A DNA stretch of 64,000 bases from MH13 sp040219355. Its GTDB lineage: Bacteria > Pseudomonadota > Alphaproteobacteria > Rhizobiales > MH13. Of the stretch, positions 59,766 to 64,000 are shown piece by piece (position 1 is the stretch's first letter; each line of letters opens with the position of its first letter). The translations under genes were made by a program, and so were the position numbers. The stretch lies in NCBI GenBank assembly GCA_040219355.1, contig JAVJSN010000007.1, positions 124,001 through 188,000 of the forward strand. The letters are read 5' to 3'. The notes beneath the pieces are model-generated. The model did no database searches and was not told the origin of the DNA. It saw nothing but the letters and a program-made list of their open reading frames with translations.

Positions 59766-60680
59766 TCAGTCTCGGCTCTCGAAGGCGACAGCTCCGGCGC
59801 ACCACAGGGCATCGGATCCAGCAATCTGTAACGCTTGCCCCAGCGCCTCCAACCGCTCCAAATGCGCCAAAACCGAAAGGCCAGCGGCGCCACGCAAGCG
59901 GGGATCAAGCCCTTCATACATCCGGTCCACCAGACTGCTGATCGACAGGCTATCGCATTCCAACGCCCTCAGGATCGCCGCTTCGCGGCCCATCCGATGA
60001 TCGAACAACGCCTCAACATAGTTCAGCGGATCGTTGAGCTTCGCGCCATGCCCGGGCAGATAGAGCGTGTCTTGGCGCTTCAGCAGAAGCTGCAGGCTTG
60101 CAAGATAAGCGCTCATATCGCCATCCGGCGGAGCGATGAGGCTGGTGGACCAAGCCATCACGTGATCGCCGGAAAACAGGATGCCGGCGCCCTCCAGAGC
60201 AAAGCAAAGGTGGTTCACCGTGTGGCCTGGTGTGGCGACCACTTCCAGCGTGCTGCCGCCAGCCTCCAAACGTGCACCGTGGGTAAGCACCTGGTCGGGC
60301 GCGTGCTCCTGGTCGACGGCCACATCCAATGAAGCATCGCCATCGCGAGACGGGCGAGCCAGCCGATGCGGTCCGGCGCCGATGATCGGCGCGCCGGTCG
60401 CCACCTTCAAGTCTCGCGCCAGCGGTGAGTGATCTCTGTGGGTGTGGCTCACCAAGATGGCATCCAAGGGCGTCGCACCAATCGCGGCGAGCAACGCCGC
60501 CAGATGCGCCTGATCCTGTGGGCCAGGGTCGATCACCACCAGGCGGTCTGTGCCAACCAGATAGCTGTTGGTGCCGGTGAAGGTCATCGGGCCAGGATTG
60601 GGCGCGGTGATCCGCCTGATGCCAGGGCGAACTTCCACAACCTCGCCCGGCAAAGCTTTGAAGGTGCGATCAAACTGCAA
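59766..60680 (-). CDS. Metallo-beta-lactamase fold hydrolase, LACTB2-like
   Basis: The 304-residue protein has the binuclear metal site HTHRDH (H79, H81, D83, H84), GHTVNHLCF, FSGDHVMAW and LPGHG. A C-terminal winged-helix-like region follows (LVDRMYEGLDPRLRGAAGLSVLAHLERLEA in part), as in LACTB2-type enzymes, some of which cut RNA. The role here is inference. The only good start is a TTG at 60680. Confidence 0.88.
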   Translation of the reverse strand: MQFDRTFKALPGEVVEVRPGIRRITAPNPGPMTFTGTNSYLVGTDRLVVIDPGPQDQAHLAALLAAIGATPLDAILVSHTHRDHSPLARDLKVATGAPIIGAGPHRLARPSRDGDASLDVAVDQEHAPDQVLTHGARLEAGGSTLEVVATPGHTVNHLCFALEGAGILFSGDHVMAWSTSLIAPPDGDMSAYLASLQLLLKRQDTLYLPGHGAKLNDPLNYVEALFDHRMGREAAILRALECDSLSISSLVDRMYEGLDPRLRGAAGLSVLAHLERLEALGQALQIAGSDALWCAGAVAFESRD

Positions 60681-60868
60681 GGCGTTTTTCTCACTGGCCG
60701 TTTGGCTGAACTTCCGTCTCTTGTCGCCGGTGTAGCAGCGGTTTATGCAAAGAAAAACACGTCCATCCGATCAACGGAGATATGAGATGGCGCCCGTGGC
60801 CTTCGCATCCGACGTTTCGGCATTCAAGCCGATCTGTTCTGCGCCGCACAGCCAACGCATCAACCGCT

Positions 60869-61735
60869 ATGCTTCCCTCTTTCACATCTGACGTCAGGCA
60901 ACCGCGTGAGAACAAGCTCATCCGCGCGATCCGTTCCAACCGGCTGAAAAGCTGGGCCAGTTGGACCATGCTGCCCTTCTGTTTTTGGCAGGGCTTGGCG
61001 GTGCGCTCGAGCGGTATTTCGTTGTTGCCACCGCACGGTCCAGTTGAGACCAGTGTTGGGGACGATAAGCCCGGTAAGCCTTATCGGGTTCTGATCATCG
61101 GGGATTCTTCGGTTGCGAGTATCGGTGCCAGCGACCTTGACGAGGGTCTGGCGATGCAAATGGCCACGCGCCTGTCAGTGCGGCTCAACCGCCCCATTGC
61201 GTTGCGCATCTCTGGCAATTCTTCAGCCACCAGCGGTGACCTGCGCGACCATGTTGTGCCCAATTTGCCCGAGAACGCCTTCGACTTGGTGTTTGTTGTC
61301 ATCGGAATGAACGATGCCAAAAATTTCCACAGCGCCAAGCGGTTCGTCGATGGGTTCGGCGGATTGATCTATGCGCTCAAAGCCCGCTTCCCAAGCGCTT
61401 TGATTGCCCATTGGCCAATCTCACCAATGACGATTTTTCCGGTGCTGCCTCAACCGTTGAAGGCGTGTCTTTCCTTGCGCTCTGACATTTTGGACGCGTT
61501 GGCCGGTTGCCTGTCAGCCGGGCGCGGAATTGAGCGTTTTGAACGACGTATGTCGTTTCCAGAGTCCGGCTTTGCCAGTGATGGGTTCCACGTGAATGCC
61601 TATGGCTACGCGCTATGGGCCGAAGAAGCGGTCAATGCGCTGATGACCAAGGATCGAGTGCGCCGTGCCCGCATCAAGCGCAAAGAAGCCAAGCGTCTCA
61701 AAGGCGCTAGCCAGTCTGATCCAGCACAAAAATAG
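60869..61735 (+). CDS. SGNH/GDSL-type lipase or esterase
   Basis: The protein has 288 residues from the ATG at 60869. The catalytic set of the SGNH fold is visible: serine 80 in IIGDSSVASIG, GNSSA for the glycine block, GMNDAKNF for the asparagine block, and DGFHVNAYGY, with the aspartate and histidine pair. The substrate is unknown. Neither this ATG nor the upstream one at 60782 has a good ribosome site, so the start is uncertain. Its end overlaps the end of the FliM-like gene on the other strand by 29 bases. Confidence 0.82.
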   Translation: MLPSFTSDVRQPRENKLIRAIRSNRLKSWASWTMLPFCFWQGLAVRSSGISLLPPHGPVETSVGDDKPGKPYRVLIIGDSSVASIGASDLDEGLAMQMATRLSVRLNRPIALRISGNSSATSGDLRDHVVPNLPENAFDLVFVVIGMNDAKNFHSAKRFVDGFGGLIYALKARFPSALIAHWPISPMTIFPVLPQPLKACLSLRSDILDALAGCLSAGRGIERFERRMSFPESGFASDGFHVNAYGYALWAEEAVNALMTKDRVRRARIKRKEAKRLKGASQSDPAQK

Positions 61736-62660
61736 GCTGCACATCATCATCGCCAGGCAGTGTGGCCAAATGGCCGGTGGCGATAATCTTCTGGCCTTCA
61801 ACCAGTTCTAGCAACCCGGTGCTTGGCACAGGAGCTTGCAGCGCAGGGTCATCCATACCACGCACCACAGTGCCAGACCGCACCATCAGCATGTCGCCAT
61901 CAAGGCAGTCATCAACGCACCATCCATCCCCGGTTGCCACGAAGCGGCGACCCACGCTGGTACGTCCAATCGGCCAATGGGCATCCAGAAGCACGGCACC
62001 ACCAGGTTCCAGCGTGGCGCGCTCATCAGCGCTCAAGGCAGCCATACCGACCAGCGTTTCGACCTCTACGGCGGCGCGCGCTTGGTGGGTGGGTTTTAGA
62101 TAGGAAAGGGGTGCTGCGACCAACCGGTCCATCTTCGCTGAAACTTGATCGTACACCTTGGCAAGAGCCGCATCGCTCCCAAGCAAGGGTATGTCGCACG
62201 TGTCAAACTGCAATGCCGCCAGCGCGGCAGAGGCGCGGGTCAGATCCGTGCCATCCTCGTCTGCGGGGAGCCAGGCCCGCCCGATACCGTCCAAATCAAG
62301 TGGAGCCAGCAATCCGGCCAAGAGCGCTTCAACCGCATCCAGTGAAAGTGTCCGTCCGGCACCCGGCGAGGTGGTGCGCTCAAGCAAGCTCGCCAGGCCG
62401 TCCAGCGCGTGCGCATCAAGCGCCAAAACCGCGATGTCTCCTTGCACATGCAAGGGCACGTAAATCTGCGCATCCCTTGCCGCTTGCAAAGCAAGCCCGA
62501 GCGTAAGGCGAGTGCTTGCAATGCCGCCGGTCACGTTCAAAGGCGCACGGGCAAGCCGCCGGGCCATCGCAAAGCCATCGGCTGACCATGCTGCCAGGTG
62601 CGCCTGATCAAGCAGGCGGCTTTTTGTTTTGGATTCAAGGCGCGGGTCCAGCCGGTTCAT
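61707..62660 (-). CDS. FliM/FliN (SpoA)-like protein, remote similarity
   Basis: The 317-residue protein ends in two stretches resembling SpoA-type surface presentation domains of FliM, FliN and type III YscQ/HrcQ proteins: VETLVGMAALSADERATLEPGGAVLLD (read in part) and a terminal LVEGQKIIATGHLATLPGDD segment. The first 200 residues match no domain that I know. The ATG overlaps the upstream gene (ATGA, 62657-62660), so translation is coupled. No other flagellar or type III secretion gene is in the window. The similarity is by eye only; it could be an unrelated beta-rich domain. Confidence 0.5.
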   Translation of the reverse strand: MNRLDPRLESKTKSRLLDQAHLAAWSADGFAMARRLARAPLNVTGGIASTRLTLGLALQAARDAQIYVPLHVQGDIAVLALDAHALDGLASLLERTTSPGAGRTLSLDAVEALLAGLLAPLDLDGIGRAWLPADEDGTDLTRASAALAALQFDTCDIPLLGSDAALAKVYDQVSAKMDRLVAAPLSYLKPTHQARAAVEVETLVGMAALSADERATLEPGGAVLLDAHWPIGRTSVGRRFVATGDGWCVDDCLDGDMLMVRSGTVVRGMDDPALQAPVPSTGLLELVEGQKIIATGHLATLPGDDDVQPIFVLDQTG

Positions 62661-62920
62661 AGCGCCTGTTCCGGCGAACGATCTGGTCTATCCGTAAGGG
62701 CGCCCATAAGCCGTTTCTTCAATGCCGCGTGCAGCGCCTGCCGTTGATCATCCGTCAGCGGCAGGACACCGTCAACATCGCCGATAGCAGCCTCGGTCAA
62801 TGCCAGCAGGTCATCGGCGGTTGGCGCGACAATCTCCTCCAGCGAGGGGCCGGTTTGTTGACGATCTTTTTGGCCGCCCAAGAGGGAGGAGAGCTGGTCT
62901 GGCGATAGAACTTTACCCAT
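62657..62920 (-). CDS. Small protein with FliM-type N-terminal motif
   Basis: This 87-residue protein starts MGKVLSPDQLSSLLGGQK. The LSPDQLSSLLGG stretch resembles the LSQDEIDALLxG peptide at the start of FliM, which binds CheY-phosphate. The rest is acidic and helical (PTADDLLALTEAAIGDV). The ATG at 62920 overlaps the preceding gene by eight bases, and its stop overlaps the next ATG. If the match is real, FliM functions are split between this gene and the next. Confidence 0.55.
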   Translation of the reverse strand: MGKVLSPDQLSSLLGGQKDRQQTGPSLEEIVAPTADDLLALTEAAIGDVDGVLPLTDDQRQALHAALKKRLMGALTDRPDRSPEQAL

Positions 62921-63212
62921 CGCCAGCAGTTCCCAGGTTGGTTCCCTTGAAGAGCGCTTTGGTGCTAGATGCCGCCTCGTCTGCCGACAGGCCATCACAG
63001 CCCTCAGCCAGTCGCAAAGTAAGATGATCAAGAGCCGCCTCATTGGCGCGTAAGGACTCCGCAGCCGCTGCGCTGCGCAGGCCCAAATGACGGGCAAGCC
63101 TATCGGCGTCGCACAGGCGCAGAACCTCGCGTAACGCTGCATGCAGCGGCGCAGATTGCAGTTCAGATTGCGGTTCGTGCACGCGTTCGTTTGTAGGGAG
63201 GCTCTCTGCCAT
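62913..63212 (-). CDS. Small helical protein, first gene of the FliM-like set
   Basis: The 99-residue protein starts MAESLPTNERVHEPQ and is acidic and helical (LHAALREVLRLCDADRLARHLGL). I recognise no family. The ATG at 63212 follows AGGATGTGAGG with an AGGA ribosome site at normal spacing; a GTG at 63218 would add two residues. Overlapping ends with the two downstream genes show that the three form one unit. A CtrA-like site lies about 45 bases upstream. Confidence 0.5.
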   Translation of the reverse strand: MAESLPTNERVHEPQSELQSAPLHAALREVLRLCDADRLARHLGLRSAAAAESLRANEAALDHLTLRLAEGCDGLSADEAASSTKALFKGTNLGTAGDG

Positions 63213-63255
63213 CCTCACATCCTATCACCCGTTGATTGCCGCCCACGGATAAACC

Positions 63256-63271
63256 TTAGCAAGGCGTTAAC
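63256..63271. promoter_or_regulatory. Possible CtrA-like binding site
   Basis: TTAG-N7-TTAAC at 63256-63271 differs by one base from the TTAA-N7-TTAAC full site for the alphaproteobacterial cell-cycle and motility regulator CtrA. It lies in the 116-base gap between hemA and the small gene starting at 63212. A single imperfect site can occur by chance. Confidence 0.3.
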
Positions 63272-63328
63272 GGCAGGACAAATGACAATGCTGCGATGCG
63301 GTGCAGAAGACGGCTGGTCGAGCGTTTT

Positions 63329-64000
63329 TTAAGCCACCGCGCGCGAGAGGGCGCACTGCGACCAAAGGTCGGAAAGCGCGTGCACCAGATGGCCAATATC
63401 TTCATCTGTGTGCAGCGGTCCTGGCGTGATCCGAAGCCGCTCAGTTCCCTTGCCAACCGTCGGATAGTTGATCGGCTGGATGTAAATGCCATACTGATCG
63501 AGCAGGACATCGGAGATAAATTTGCACTTCTTCGCGTCCCCCACCATCACTGGAATGATGTGGCTGGGCGCGGGCATATAAGGGATGCCGACCTTGTCGA
63601 GCAGCTTGCGTACTTTGGCAACAGCAGCCTGCTGGCCGGAGCGTTCATCGCCGCTGTCCTTCAAATGCCGGATTGAGGCCAATGCACCGGCTGCCAGCGA
63701 GGGAGGCAGCGAGGTGGTGAAAATAAAGCCAGAGGCAAAACTGCGGATAAAATCGCACAGGGCAGCAGAGCCGGTGATATAACCGCCCATCACGCCAAAC
63801 GCTTTGCCAAGCGTGCCTTCGATCAGTGTGACGCGATCCATCAGCCCTTCGCGCTCGGCAACACCGCCGCCGCGTGGGCCGTACATGCCAACGGCATGCA
63901 CTTCATCGAGATAAGTCATCGCGCCATATTTGTCGGCGATGTCGCAAATCTCTTTGATCGGGGCGATATCGCCATCCATTGAATAGATCGATTCAAACGC
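63329..64000 (-). CDS. hemA: 5-aminolevulinate synthase (5' part outside window)
   Basis: ALAS condenses glycine and succinyl-CoA to 5-aminolevulinate, the alphaproteobacterial entry to heme, B12 and bacteriochlorophyll. Only the C-terminal 223 codons lie in the window; the frame is open at the right edge (AFESIYSMDGDIAPIKEI). Motifs present are LDEVHAVGMYGPRGGG, the PLP-lysine segment EGTLGKAFGVMGGY and the C-terminal INYPTVGKGTERLRITPGPLHT. It ends at 63329 with RAVA. Confidence 0.97.
   Translation of the reverse strand, partial: AFESIYSMDGDIAPIKEICDIADKYGAMTYLDEVHAVGMYGPRGGGVAEREGLMDRVTLIEGTLGKAFGVMGGYITGSAALCDFIRSFASGFIFTTSLPPSLAAGALASIRHLKDSGDERSGQQAAVAKVRKLLDKVGIPYMPAPSHIIPVMVGDAKKCKFISDVLLDQYGIYIQPINYPTVGKGTERLRITPGPLHTDEDIGHLVHALSDLWSQCALSRAVA

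Noticed and set aside
1..64000. Mobile elements, CRISPR arrays, tRNA or rRNA genes
   Set aside because: No transposase, integrase or phage protein, no regularly spaced repeats, and no tRNA-like TPsiC and acceptor pairing were seen in the gaps between genes.

Overview
The window reads as a chromosomal core region of an alphaproteobacterium, most likely order Hyphomicrobiales (Rhizobiales). I infer this from gene content and order I know from that group: polyprenyl synthase / DUF2007 / N6-adenine methyltransferase / S49 peptidase / glyQ...glyS; MltB / histone deacetylase-like / xseB...dxs; fabI / phosphatase / aroC / ribB; and nadABC with a NadQ-type regulator. Genes are densely packed, with many ATGA or few-base overlaps and GC-rich codons. 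I see no transposase, integrase, phage gene, CRISPR array, rRNA or tRNA. A solitary bciA (8-vinyl reductase of bacteriochlorophyll synthesis) and the 5-aminolevulinate synthase hemA at the right edge make an anoxygenic phototrophic ancestry or lifestyle possible. The genus cannot be named from sequence reading alone.

Layout. 1-5 kb: a GFA-domain gene cut by the left edge, rnhB, a BON-LysM protein, a PA0069-type radical SAM protein, a glycosyltransferase, moaB and a family 4 uracil-DNA glycosylase. 5-10.4 kb (+): ETF-ubiquinone oxidoreductase, bciA, a large TPR protein and ispE. 10.5-14 kb: a SleB-type cell wall hydrolase, then an SDR gene divergent from an AraC-type regulator with a repeated operator between them. 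14-18.8 kb (-): ispB, ppdK and meaB. 19-26.9 kb (+): DUF2007, methyltransferase, S49 peptidase, a small membrane protein, glyQ, lemA, a DUF2207 protein and glyS. 27-31.5 kb (-): fabI, a histidine phosphatase, aroC, a ribB-like gene and a membrane protein. 31.6-38.7 kb: a GlcD-type FAD dehydrogenase, an SRAP DNA-crosslink protein, a DUF3179 protein, and a ygfZ / HD / tyrosine phosphatase / nadQ run. 39-45.5 kb: AcuI-type reductase plus MFS carrier (-), then nadA-nadB-nadC (+). 45.5-54.5 kb (-): histone deacetylase-like, xseB, DUF3592, pirin, dxs, MFS, a three-gene copper delivery set and a methyltransferase. 54.8-61.7 kb: MltB transglycosylase, a DnaJ-like protein, an RT0821-type lipoprotein, pdxH, DUF1499, a metallo-beta-lactamase fold protein and an SGNH hydrolase. 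61.7-64 kb (-): three overlapping small genes resembling pieces of a FliM/FliN-type switch protein, then hemA.

Working together: isoprenoid precursor genes (dxs, ispE, ispB) and tetrapyrrole genes (hemA, bciA) are spread through the window. NAD synthesis (nadABC) and its probable regulator (nadQ) lie 3 kb apart, and two near-identical palindromes sit just downstream of a good sigma-70-like promoter before nadA. Copper delivery to cytochrome oxidase (SCO, PCuAC and a DUF2946-like protein) forms one unit. Two intergenic elements (26.9-27.1 and 33.05-33.13 kb) share the same nested inverted-repeat design and probably belong to one repeat family.

Most of the window is ordinary housekeeping. The points most worth a second look are the split FliM-like cluster near hemA, the nad operator pair, the AraC operator array, the isolated bciA, and several strong palindromes between genes.
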